Shown: positions 25,344-33,296 of the stretch, one piece after another | How positions within the stretch are numbered: the first letter of the stretch is position 1 | Layout of the letters: every line of letters starts with the position of its first letter | NCBI RefSeq assembly: GCF_036946125.1 | Contig: NZ_JAQIJT010000002.1 | Coordinates: forward strand, 1,982,001 to 2,046,000 | DNA length: 64,000 nt | Direction of reading: 5' to 3' | Source: Sphingomonas adhaesiva | GTDB taxonomy: Bacteria; Pseudomonadota; Alphaproteobacteria; Sphingomonadales; Sphingomonadaceae | Program-made: the position numbers and the translations under genes | The notes under the pieces: generated by a model | Seen by the model: only the letters and a program-made list of their open reading frames with translations | Database searches by the model: none | What the model was told of the DNA's origin: nothing

Positions 25344-26261
25344 TCAGCCCCGCACGTCCTCGGCCACGACATGCCCCGGCGGCAGCGTCGCCGCGACGGT
25401 CGCGCGCTCCGCACAGGCCTGATGGATGGCGCTGCGCGGCGGTACGCTTTCGGTCAGCCACACGTTGCCGCCGATCACCGATCCCGCGCCGATCGTGACC
25501 CGCCCCAGGATCGTCGCACCGGCATAGATCACGACGTCGTCCTCGATGATCGGATGGCGTGCGATGCCCTTGATGAGCGCGCCGTCCTCGTCCGCGGGGA
25601 AGCTGCGCGCGCCCAGCGTCACCGCCTGATAGACGCGCACGCGCTCGCCGATCACCGCGGTCTCGCCGATCACCACGCCGCTGCCGTGGTCGATGAAGAA
25701 GCCGCGCCCGATCGTGGCGCCCGGATGGATGTCGATCGCGGTTTCGGAATGCGCCAGCTCCGCGATCATCCGCGCGACCAGCGTCATCCCCTGCCGGTAC
25801 AGCTCGTGCGCGAGCCGGTGGCACAGGATCGCGGTGACGCACGGGTAGCACAGCAGGATCTCGTCGACGCTGCGGGCCGCGGGATCGCCCGCGAACGCCG
25901 CCTCGACATCGCTGTCGAGCAGGCGGCGGATCGCGGGCAGGCGCCGGGCGAAGGTGGCGACGACCTCCTGCGCGCGCGCCGGATCGGCGCGATCGTAGAG
26001 CAGCTCCAGCCGCACCTGCTGCGCCAGCCGGTCGAGCGCACGCGCCAGCGTCTCGCGCACATAGCCATGCTCGTCCGCGGGCGGTGCGCCGTCATGCCCC
26101 AGCCGGGCGGGGAACAGCGCGGCAAACAGGTCGGCCACGACGCCGCGCATCACCTGGCGCGACGGAAACCCCGCCTCGCCGTGGCGGGGGTGCGCGGCGC
26201 GCCAGTCGTCGCGCGCGGCGCGCAGTTCCGCGGCGATGTCGTCGATCGGCCAGTCGCTCAC
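25344..26261 (-). CDS. cysE: serine O-acetyltransferase (EpsC-type)
   Basis: 305-residue serine acetyltransferase, which makes O-acetylserine, the carbon skeleton for cysteine. The C-terminal left-handed beta-helix has hexapeptide repeats and catalytic blocks: IDIHPGATIGRGFFIDHGSGVV, GETAVIGERVRVYQAVTLGA and HPIIEDDVVIYAGATILG. The longer N-terminal helical domain and length match the EpsC-type group. The start is GTG at 26261 (MSDWPIDDIAAELR); no better in-frame start exists. It is 23 bases from the LOG-family gene upstream. No cysK is near. Confidence 0.9.
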   Translation of the reverse strand: MSDWPIDDIAAELRAARDDWRAAHPRHGEAGFPSRQVMRGVVADLFAALFPARLGHDGAPPADEHGYVRETLARALDRLAQQVRLELLYDRADPARAQEVVATFARRLPAIRRLLDSDVEAAFAGDPAARSVDEILLCYPCVTAILCHRLAHELYRQGMTLVARMIAELAHSETAIDIHPGATIGRGFFIDHGSGVVIGETAVIGERVRVYQAVTLGARSFPADEDGALIKGIARHPIIEDDVVIYAGATILGRVTIGAGSVIGGNVWLTESVPPRSAIHQACAERATVAATLPPGHVVAEDVRG

Positions 26262-26284
26262 GTCGTCCTCCCCGGCCGGCAGCG

Positions 26285-27163
26285 TCAGCGCGCCGCCTGC
26301 GCGGCACGCTCCTGGTAGAATTGCTGGACGACCGCCCAGCCCTCCGCCGCGGTTTCGACGTAGCGGAAGATGCCCAGATCGCGCTCCGACACCACGCCTT
26401 CCTCGACCAGCGCGTCGAAATTGACGACCCGCTCCCAGAATTCGCGGCCGAACAGCAGCACCGGCATCGGCTCCACCTTGCCGGTCTGGATGAGCGTCAG
26501 CAGCTCGAACAGTTCGTCGAACGTCCCGAACCCGCCGGGGAACGCGGCCAGCGCGCGCGCATGGAGCAGGAAGTGCATCTTGCGCAGCGCGAAATAGTGG
26601 AATTGCGTGCTGAGCGCGGGCGTGACGTACGGATTGGGCGCCTGTTCGTGCGGCAGGACGATGTTCAGCCCGATCGATTCGGCGTGAACGTCCGCCGCAC
26701 CGCGGTTCGCGGCCTCCATGATCGAGGGGCCGCCGCCCGAACACACCACGAAATGCCGCTTTCCGGACTCGTCACGCGGGAAGTTGGAGCACAATTGCGC
26801 CAGTTCGCGCGCCATGTCGTAATATTTGCTCTTCGCCACCAGCCGCTCGGCGATGCGGCGGCTCTTCTCGTCGGTGGCCAGATCGAGCAGCGCCTGCGCC
26901 TTCGACGGCTCCGGGATGCGGGCCGAGCCGTAGAAGACGAAGGTGGAGCCGATATGCGCTTCCTCGAGGATCAGCTGCGTCTTGAGCAGTTCGAGCTGGA
27001 AGCGGACCGGGCGCAGGTCCTCGCGCAGCAGGAAATCCATGTCCTGGAACGCGAGCGTGTACGCCGGGCTTTCGGTCTGGGGGGTGGAGATGCCGGTCTT
27101 GGCGACTTCGGCATCCTGTTTCGCGCGCGGGAAGACGCGGCTGGGTACGCGGGTTTCTGTCAT
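26285..27163 (-). CDS. LOG-family protein (cytokinin riboside phosphoribohydrolase-like)
   Basis: 292-residue protein of the LOG / 'lysine decarboxylase-like' family with a Rossmann-like nucleotide fold. The signature PGGFGTFDELFELLT (PGGxGTxxE) is complete, and VCSGGGPSIMEAANRGA supplies the phosphate-binding loop. Characterised relatives hydrolyse nucleoside 5'-monophosphates. The N-terminal extension of about 70 residues is typical of the longer bacterial branch. It starts MTETRVPSRVF at 27163. It is upstream of cysE on the same strand and probably co-transcribed; no functional link is known. Confidence 0.9.
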   Translation of the reverse strand: MTETRVPSRVFPRAKQDAEVAKTGISTPQTESPAYTLAFQDMDFLLREDLRPVRFQLELLKTQLILEEAHIGSTFVFYGSARIPEPSKAQALLDLATDEKSRRIAERLVAKSKYYDMARELAQLCSNFPRDESGKRHFVVCSGGGPSIMEAANRGAADVHAESIGLNIVLPHEQAPNPYVTPALSTQFHYFALRKMHFLLHARALAAFPGGFGTFDELFELLTLIQTGKVEPMPVLLFGREFWERVVNFDALVEEGVVSERDLGIFRYVETAAEGWAVVQQFYQERAAQAAR

Positions 27164-27208
27164 TCGCGGGGTGTAGTCACGCGCCGTGACCGCGGCAAGA
27201 CACCTGAA

Positions 27209-27925
27209 TTACCGGCAGAACCGCTTTCCGTCATCCTCCAGGTGCAGATGATCGCGGTGCGCGGCGTTGAAATCGGGGGTCAGGACGGTGCCGAAGCGGC
27301 GGCATGCGGAGGTGCGGACCGTCTCCAGGAAACGGCGGATGTCGGGATCGGGCGAATTCCAGTCGCGCAGGATCGAGATGCGGCGCCCGTCCTTCAGCTC
27401 GAACGCGCCGATGTCGATCGCATTGGCGATGGCGTGGCCGGAGCGGCGCGCGGGTCCCGTCGTCCCCACCGTGTCGCGACAGGCATAGCTGCCCATGCTG
27501 ACGACGCGCGACAGTTCGGAGCCGAGGATCTGGTACGCCGCGGGCGCGACGCCGTTGCGCGCCCAGGATGCATAGGCGCGCGCCTCGCCGCAGCGGACCG
27601 CCCCCAGATTGGCGGTGGGCACGCCGATGTCGAGCAGCTTGACCGTACCGACGAGGCCGCAGCCGCGCCCCATCGAAGGGCGATCGGGCAGCCGCTGGAA
27701 ATCGACCCCCAGCGCGCGCAGGTCGGCCAGGCACTGCGCGGTCTCGCGGTCGGACGGCGCCTGCACCTCGGGCCGCGGCGGCGCGACCGGGCCGACCGGC
27801 GCCGGGCGATCGGAACGACCGCAGGCGGCGAGGATCAGGGCGGTGACGGGAACGAGCCGAGCCTGCCACGACCGCTTGTTCCCCGGCGAAGGCCGGGGCC
27901 CAGTTGGAAGCGGCTTACGCATCAT
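27209..27925 (-). CDS. extensin-like / M15-type secreted lipoprotein
   Basis: 238-residue protein with the extensin-like C-terminal domain, a zinc D-Ala-D-Ala-peptidase-like fold. The metal motifs are SGHAIANAIDIGAF (H...D) and HRDHLHLE (HxH); CGLVGTVKLLDIG and conserved cysteines are also typical. A lipobox LILAAC follows a hydrophobic run. The only usable starts are the tandem ATGs at 27925/27922, which lie inside a family-B repeat, so the first 17 or so residues (MMRKPLPTGPRPSPGN) are encoded by repeat DNA. No alternative ATG, GTG or TTG exists between the repeat and the lipobox. A cell-wall peptidase or binding role is likely. Confidence 0.8.
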   Translation of the reverse strand: MMRKPLPTGPRPSPGNKRSWQARLVPVTALILAACGRSDRPAPVGPVAPPRPEVQAPSDRETAQCLADLRALGVDFQRLPDRPSMGRGCGLVGTVKLLDIGVPTANLGAVRCGEARAYASWARNGVAPAAYQILGSELSRVVSMGSYACRDTVGTTGPARRSGHAIANAIDIGAFELKDGRRISILRDWNSPDPDIRRFLETVRTSACRRFGTVLTPDFNAAHRDHLHLEDDGKRFCR

Positions 27926-27966
27926 CACCACCCGCTCCCATCTGGACCCGGCCTTCGCCGGGGAAC
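27878..27966 (-). repeat. family B intergenic element, copy 2 (overlaps extensin-like start)
   Basis: 89-bp palindrome bounded by GTTCCCCGGCGAAGG and CCTTCGCCGGGGAAC. Its centre is related to the centres of copies 1 and 3 and here contains the ATGATG start of the extensin-like gene. The inner arm therefore encodes part of the N-terminus. Confidence 0.75.
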
Positions 27967-28034
27967 TTAGGGAGAATAATGACGGCCGGCACAAGTCCGC
28001 CGGTGACGGAACGATTCTGCGCTGCGACGGGCGG

Positions 28035-28119
28035 TTGCCAACCCCGCCCCGCGCCGCTAGGGCCGTCGACGGGCCACGCGGTCCCAACGCCGCGCGTGCT
28101 CTCTGTGAGGAGAGTCTAT
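28035..28119 (+). promoter_or_regulatory. structured serC leader (candidate regulatory RNA)
   Basis: The 85 bases before serC can fold into successive hairpins: GGGCGG...CCGCCC, then GGCCGTCGACGGGCC. The last is CTCTC/GAGAG, which encloses the GAGGAG ribosome site of serC at 28107-28112. A conserved serC leader motif is known in Alphaproteobacteria; I infer but cannot confirm that this is an instance. Confidence 0.35.
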
Positions 28120-29274
28120 ATGACCGATTCGATTGCCGCCGACGCCACTCTTGCGCCTGCGAAGCCCGCCACCAGGCCGGCACGCCCCCATTTTTCCTCC
28201 GGCCCCTGCGCCAAGCCGCCGGGATACGATCCGGCCAAGCTCGCGACCGACGTCCTCGGGCGTTCGCACCGCTCGAAGCTGGGCAAGCAGCGGCTGCAAT
28301 ATTGCATCGACCTGATGCGCGAACTGCTCGACCTGCCCGACACCCACCGCATCGGCATCGTCCCCGGCTCCGACACGGGCGCGTATGAGATGGCGATGTG
28401 GACGATGCTGGGCGCGCGCCCGGTCACCGCGCTGGCGTGGGAAAGCTTCGGCGAGGGCTGGGTGACCGACGCGGTCAAGCAGCTGAAGATCGATCCCACC
28501 GTCCTGCGCGCCGATTACGGCCAGCTGCCGGACCTGAGCGCGGTCGACTGGTCGAACGACGTCCTCTTCACCTGGAACGGCACCACCAGCGGCGTGCGCG
28601 TTCCCGATGGCGACTGGATCGCGGACGATCGCGAGGGGCTCTCCTTCGCGGACGCGACGTCGGGCGTGTTCGCCTACGACCTGCCGTGGGACAAGATCGA
28701 CGTCGCGACGTTCAGCTGGCAGAAGGTGCTGGGCGGCGAAGGCGCGCACGGCGTCCTGATCCTGGGCCCGCGCGCGGTCGAGCGGCTGGAAAGCTACACC
28801 CCCGCCTGGCCGCTGCCGAAGGTGTTCCGCCTCGTCTCCAAGGGCAAGCTGACCGAGGGCGTGTTCAGGGGCGAGACGATCAACACGCCGTCGATGCTGG
28901 CGGTCGAGGATGCGATCTGGTCGCTGGAATGGGCCAAGTCGCTGGGCGCGGGCGGCCTCATCAAGCGCTCCGACGCCAATGCCGCGGCGCTCGACCGGAT
29001 CGTCGCGACGCGCGACTGGCTGGGGCATCTGGCGCAGGACGAAGCCTCGCGGTCGAAGACCAGCGTGTGCCTGACGGTGGATGCGGACGAAGCGGTCATC
29101 AAGAAGATGGTGTCGCTGCTGGAGGCCGAAGGCGCCGCGCTCGACATCGGCGGCTATCGCGATGCGCCGCCGGGGTTGCGCATCTGGTGCGGCGCCACCG
29201 TCGACACCGCGGATATCGAGGCGCTGGGGCCGTGGCTCGACTGGGCCTATGCCACCGCCAGGGCCGCTGCCTGA
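28120..29274 (+). CDS. serC: phosphoserine aminotransferase
   Basis: 384-residue PLP-dependent aminotransferase that converts 3-phosphohydroxypyruvate to phosphoserine, step two of serine synthesis. It is of the alphaproteobacterial SerC type: HFSSGPCAKPPGY, SHRSKLGKQRLQ, PGSDTGAYEMAMWTMLG, and the PLP lysine Lys202 in FSWQKVLGGEGAHG. The C-terminal domain ends with RIWCGATVDTADIEALGPWL. The ATG at 28120 follows GAGGAG by seven bases, and upstream frame extension is rejected. serA follows 123 bases later across an inverted repeat, and the two probably form one serine operon. Confidence 0.95.
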   Translation: MTDSIAADATLAPAKPATRPARPHFSSGPCAKPPGYDPAKLATDVLGRSHRSKLGKQRLQYCIDLMRELLDLPDTHRIGIVPGSDTGAYEMAMWTMLGARPVTALAWESFGEGWVTDAVKQLKIDPTVLRADYGQLPDLSAVDWSNDVLFTWNGTTSGVRVPDGDWIADDREGLSFADATSGVFAYDLPWDKIDVATFSWQKVLGGEGAHGVLILGPRAVERLESYTPAWPLPKVFRLVSKGKLTEGVFRGETINTPSMLAVEDAIWSLEWAKSLGAGGLIKRSDANAAALDRIVATRDWLGHLAQDEASRSKTSVCLTVDADEAVIKKMVSLLEAEGAALDIGGYRDAPPGLRIWCGATVDTADIEALGPWLDWAYATARAAA

Positions 29275-29282
29275 TCCCTTCG

Positions 29283-29374
29283 CGTCACCCCGGCCTTGAG
29301 CCGGGGTCCCGCTTCTTCTTCTTCTTCACCGCCCGCCGAAAAGAGCGGGACCCCGGCTCGAGGCCGGGGTGACG
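29283..29374. repeat. inverted repeat between serC and serA
   Basis: Two arms of 31 bases, starting CGTCACCCCGGCCT and ending AGGCCGGGGTGACG, are inverted copies with one mismatch. A pyrimidine-rich loop (CTTCTTCTTCTT) lies between. Each arm also has a short internal CCCCGG/CCGGGG fold. It ends 23 bases before the serA start and could attenuate, stabilise or separate the two messages. Confidence 0.75.
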
Positions 29375-29397
29375 GTGCCGTTCAAGGATAGCCGAAC

Positions 29398-30975
29398 ATG
29401 CCCAAGGTACTGATTTCCGACAAGATGGACCCGCGCGCTGCCGAAATCTTCCGCGAGCGCGGAGTCGAGGTGGACGAGATCACCGGCAAGACCCCCGACG
29501 AGCTGAAGGCGATCATCGGCCAGTATGACGGCCTCGCCATCCGCTCCTCGACCAAGGTGACCAAGGACATCCTGGACCACGCGACCAACCTGAAGGTGGT
29601 CGGGCGCGCCGGGATCGGGGTCGACAACGTCGACATCCCCGCCGCCTCGGCGAAGGGCGTGGTGGTCATGAACACGCCGTTCGGCAATTCGATCACCACC
29701 GCCGAACACGCCATCGCGCTGATGTTCGCGCTGGCGCGGCAATTGCCGGAGGCGGACGCCTCGACGCAGGCGGGCAAGTGGGAGAAGAACCGCTTCATGG
29801 GTGTCGAGATGACCGCCAAGACGCTGGGGCTGATCGGCGCGGGCAACATCGGCTCGATCGTCGCCGATCGCGCGCTGGGGCTGAAGATGAAGGTCGTCGC
29901 GTTCGATCCGTTCCTGACCGAGGAGCGCGCGGTCGAGCTGGGCGTGACCAAGGTGACGCTGGACGAGCTGCTGGCGCGCGCCGATTTCATCACCCTGCAC
30001 ACGCCGCTGACCGACCAGACCCGCAACATCCTGTCGGCGGAAAATCTCGCCAAGACCAAGAAGGGCGTGCGCATCGTCAATTGCGCGCGCGGCGGGCTGA
30101 TCGACGAGGCGGCGCTGAAGGCGGGGCTCGACAGCGGGCATATCGCGGGTGCGGCGCTGGACGTGTTCGTGACCGAGCCGGCGAAGGAGAGCCCGCTGTT
30201 CGGCACCCCCAACTTCATCTCCACGCCGCATCTGGGCGCGTCGACCAACGAGGCGCAGGTGAACGTGGCGATCCAGGTCGCCGAGCAGATGGCCGACTAT
30301 CTGGTCGACGGCGGCGTCACCAACGCGCTGAACATGCCCAGCCTGTCGGCGGAGGAAGCGCCGAAGCTGCGCCCGTACATGGGGCTGGCGGAGAAGCTGG
30401 GCTCGCTGGTCGGGCAGCTGGCGACCGGCGCGATCGACCGCGTGTCGATCCACCGCGAGGGTGCGGCCGCGGACCTCAATCCGAAGCCGATCACCTCCGC
30501 CGTGCTCACCGGCTTCCTGCGCACGCAGACCGACACGGTGAACATGGTCAACGCGCCGGTGCTGGCGCGCGACCGCGGCATGGAGGTGCGCGAGATCCGC
30601 ACCGAGCGCGAGGGCGACTACCACACGCTGCTGCGCGTCGCGGTGCGCACCGCGGACGGCGAGCGCTCGGTCGTCGGCACGTTGTTCGGCGACGCCGCGC
30701 CGCGACTGGTCGAGCTGTTCGGGATCAAGGTCGAGGCCGATCTGGCCGGCCCGATGCTGTACGTGGTCAACGAGGACGCGCCCGGGTTCATCGGGCGTCT
30801 GGGCACCCTGCTGGGCGAGGCGGGGGTCAACATCGGCACCTTCCACCTGGGCCGCCGTCAGGCCGGTGGCGAGGCGGTGCTGCTGCTGTCGGTGGACGAG
30901 GCGGTGAACGCGGACCTGCTGGCGAGGGTGAAGGCGCTGCCCGGCGTGAAGACCGCGATGGGGCTGTCGTTCTGA
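29398..30975 (+). CDS. serA: D-3-phosphoglycerate dehydrogenase
   Basis: 525-residue long-form SerA, which oxidises 3-phosphoglycerate as the first step of serine synthesis. The order is an N-terminal substrate domain (MPKVLISDKMDPRAAEIF) and an NAD domain with LGLIGAGNIGSIVADRA. Then come the catalytic Arg/Glu/His set (ARGGLIDE, the E in VFVTEP, and STPHLGASTNEA), the intervening allosteric-substrate-binding domain, and a C-terminal ACT domain (LYVVNEDAPGFIGRLGTLL) that usually binds serine for feedback inhibition. An AAGGA site lies nine bases upstream of the ATG. A long hairpin element follows the stop. Confidence 0.96.
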   Translation: MPKVLISDKMDPRAAEIFRERGVEVDEITGKTPDELKAIIGQYDGLAIRSSTKVTKDILDHATNLKVVGRAGIGVDNVDIPAASAKGVVVMNTPFGNSITTAEHAIALMFALARQLPEADASTQAGKWEKNRFMGVEMTAKTLGLIGAGNIGSIVADRALGLKMKVVAFDPFLTEERAVELGVTKVTLDELLARADFITLHTPLTDQTRNILSAENLAKTKKGVRIVNCARGGLIDEAALKAGLDSGHIAGAALDVFVTEPAKESPLFGTPNFISTPHLGASTNEAQVNVAIQVAEQMADYLVDGGVTNALNMPSLSAEEAPKLRPYMGLAEKLGSLVGQLATGAIDRVSIHREGAAADLNPKPITSAVLTGFLRTQTDTVNMVNAPVLARDRGMEVREIRTEREGDYHTLLRVAVRTADGERSVVGTLFGDAAPRLVELFGIKVEADLAGPMLYVVNEDAPGFIGRLGTLLGEAGVNIGTFHLGRRQAGGEAVLLLSVDEAVNADLLARVKALPGVKTAMGLSF

Positions 30976-30982
30976 GGCCTTG

Positions 30983-31088
30983 AAAGCCCCTCCCCTTCAG
31001 GGGAGGGGTAGGGGGTGAGGGATGTCTCACCGAGACGATCGCCCTTGACTGCCCCACCCCAACCCCTGCCCTGAAGGGCAGGGGCTTT
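30983..31088. repeat. nested inverted repeat / terminator region after serA
   Basis: Outer arms AAAGCCCCTCCCCTTCAGGG and CCCTGAAGGGCAGGGGCTTT pair with one mismatch across 106 bases. Inside the left arm a perfect 9-bp hairpin, CCCCTCCCC/GGGGAGGGG (30987-31008, loop TTCA), lies 12 bases after the serA stop and may terminate its transcript. The same hairpin core occurs at 6561-6583. Confidence 0.65.
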
Positions 31089-31139
31089 CCGGCCCGCCCC
31101 GATCCTCGTAGCGTGGCGCACCCGTCACGAGGATCCCCG

Positions 31140-33182
31140 ATGCGCCGTACCTATCTGCTCGCCGCCGCCAGCCTGCTCGCCGCCCCCGCCCTGCTGATCG
31201 CGCAGACCGCCAGGCCCCGCTACGGCAGCTGGGGCCTCGAGCTCGCCGACATGGATCGCAGCGTGAAGCCGGGCGACGACTTCTACGAATTTGCCGAAGG
31301 GACCTGGCTGAAGAACCATCCGATCCCCGCGGACAAGGTGGGCGCCGGCTACAATTACGACCTGCCCGACGAGATCGAGGGGCAGGTGCGGCAGATCGTC
31401 GAGGAGGCCGCGGCGAACCCCACCTCCCCCACCGCGCGCAAGGTGGGCGACTTCTATGCCGCATGGATGGACGAGCAGGGGATCGAGGCGCGCGGGCTCG
31501 CGCCGCTGCGGCCGTATCTGGCGAAGATCGACGCGGTGAGGACCCGCCCCGCGCTGGTGCGGCTGATGATGCACCCGGGCATGCCCTCCCCGCTGAACGT
31601 CGGGATCAACGCCGATCAGGACGACCCTACGCGCTACACCGTCAATGCGGGGCAGGGGCAGCTCGGGCTGCCGGTGCGCGACTATTACCTGCTCGACGGC
31701 GAGAAATATGTCGCGATCCGCAAGGCGTACCGCGATTACCTCATCCGGCTGCAGACGCTGGCCGGGCTGTCCGATCCGCAGGGGCGGGCCGACCGCATCA
31801 TCGCGCTGGAGACGCGGCTGAGCCAGGATCAGTGGACGCCCGAGCGGCGGCGCGATCCGGTGGCGACGCACAATCCGATAACGCGCGCGCAGCTGACCGC
31901 GCTGGCGCCCGAGTTCGACTGGGACGCGACGCTGGCCGCGATGGGGCTGGGCGCGGCGAAGACGGTCGATGTCGCGGAGACGACTGCGGTGACCGCCACG
32001 GGCAAGCGGCTGGCCGACGTGCCGCTGTCGACGTGGAAGGAGTGGATGACCGCGCGCTTCCTGAGCGACCACGCCGCCTATCTGCCGCGCGCGTTCGACC
32101 AGGCGAATTTCGATTTCTACAAGAAGACGCTGTACGACGTGCCGGAGCAGCGCGCGCGGTGGAAGCGCGGGATCGCGCTGCTCGACGACGCGCTGGGCGA
32201 GGCGGTCGGTGCGATCTACGTCCAGCGTTACTGGACCCCGGCGACCCAGGCGAAGGCGGACGAGCTGGTCGCCGACATGCGCGCCGCCTACCGGGACAAG
32301 ATCCAGGCCGCGTCGTGGATGGACGATGCCACCCGCACCGCGGCGCTGGCGAAGCTCGCGACGTTCGACCCGCGCATCGGGCATCCGGCGAAGTGGATCG
32401 ACTATTCGACGCTGGCGGTGTCGCGCACCGACCCGCTGGCCAATGCGATGGCGTCCGACGCGTTCGGCTGGCGGCTGGCGCTGGCGCGCTTCCCGCATCC
32501 GGTCGATCGCGGGCTGTGGTACATGACGCCGCAGACGGTAAACGCCTATTACGACCCGACGATGAACCAGATCACGTTGCCGGCCGCGATCCTGCAACCG
32601 CCGTTCTTCGATCCCAACGCCGACCCGGCGGTCAATTACGCGGAAACGGGCGCGACGACGATCGGGCACGAAATGGGGCACGGCTTCGACGATCAGGGCC
32701 GGCAATATGACGAGAAGGGCCGCCTGCGCGACTGGTGGACCGCGGCCAGCGCGGCGAAATACACCGTCCAGGCCGACCGGCTGGCGAACCAGTTCGACCA
32801 GTACGAGCCGATTCCGGGGACGAGGATCAAGGGGCGGCTGACGCTGGGCGAGAATCTGGCCGACCTGGGCGGGCTGGAGACCGCCTATGCCGCCTATCGC
32901 CGCTACGTCTCGCGCCACGGCGAGCCGCCGGTGCTGGACGGCTTCACCGGCGACCAGCGCTTCTTCCTGGCCTATGCGCAGGCGTGGCAGGGCAAGCGGC
33001 GCGAGGGCGCGCAGCGTGCCGCGCTGCTGTCCGACCCGCACAGCCCGGACAAGTACCGCGTCAACGGCATCGTGCGCAATTTCGGCCCCTGGTACACCGC
33101 CTTCGCGGTGAAGCCGGGCGATGCGCTGTACCTCGCCCCCGAGCGGCGCGTGTCCGTCTGGGGGCCGGTGAAGGGCGATTGA
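31140..33182 (+). CDS. M13-family (neprilysin/PepO-like) secreted metallopeptidase
   Basis: 680-residue exported zinc endopeptidase of family M13. A signal peptide (MRRTYLLAAASLLAAPALLIAQ) is followed by the N-terminal M13 domain (SVKPGDDFYEFAEGTWLKNHPIP). The catalytic domain follows with TTIGHEMGHGFDD (HExxH) and GENLADLGG (ExxxD with third ligand Glu). VNAYYDPTMNQITLPAAILQPPFF and the C-terminal PDKYRVNGIVRN are also characteristic; the family prefers peptides under about 40 residues. The ATG at 31140 has a GAGGA site. It stands alone on its strand and is one of three metallopeptidase genes in the window. Confidence 0.94.
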   Translation: MRRTYLLAAASLLAAPALLIAQTARPRYGSWGLELADMDRSVKPGDDFYEFAEGTWLKNHPIPADKVGAGYNYDLPDEIEGQVRQIVEEAAANPTSPTARKVGDFYAAWMDEQGIEARGLAPLRPYLAKIDAVRTRPALVRLMMHPGMPSPLNVGINADQDDPTRYTVNAGQGQLGLPVRDYYLLDGEKYVAIRKAYRDYLIRLQTLAGLSDPQGRADRIIALETRLSQDQWTPERRRDPVATHNPITRAQLTALAPEFDWDATLAAMGLGAAKTVDVAETTAVTATGKRLADVPLSTWKEWMTARFLSDHAAYLPRAFDQANFDFYKKTLYDVPEQRARWKRGIALLDDALGEAVGAIYVQRYWTPATQAKADELVADMRAAYRDKIQAASWMDDATRTAALAKLATFDPRIGHPAKWIDYSTLAVSRTDPLANAMASDAFGWRLALARFPHPVDRGLWYMTPQTVNAYYDPTMNQITLPAAILQPPFFDPNADPAVNYAETGATTIGHEMGHGFDDQGRQYDEKGRLRDWWTAASAAKYTVQADRLANQFDQYEPIPGTRIKGRLTLGENLADLGGLETAYAAYRRYVSRHGEPPVLDGFTGDQRFFLAYAQAWQGKRREGAQRAALLSDPHSPDKYRVNGIVRNFGPWYTAFAVKPGDALYLAPERRVSVWGPVKGD

Positions 33183-33296
33183 TCGGCGATCGGCATCAAT
33201 CGCCGCGTCGCGCCGATTGGACTTTCGCGCGCACGCGGGCGACGATGGAGGGAGAACGACCGCAGCGGCGGCGCACGTGAGAGAGGACAGACCCGC

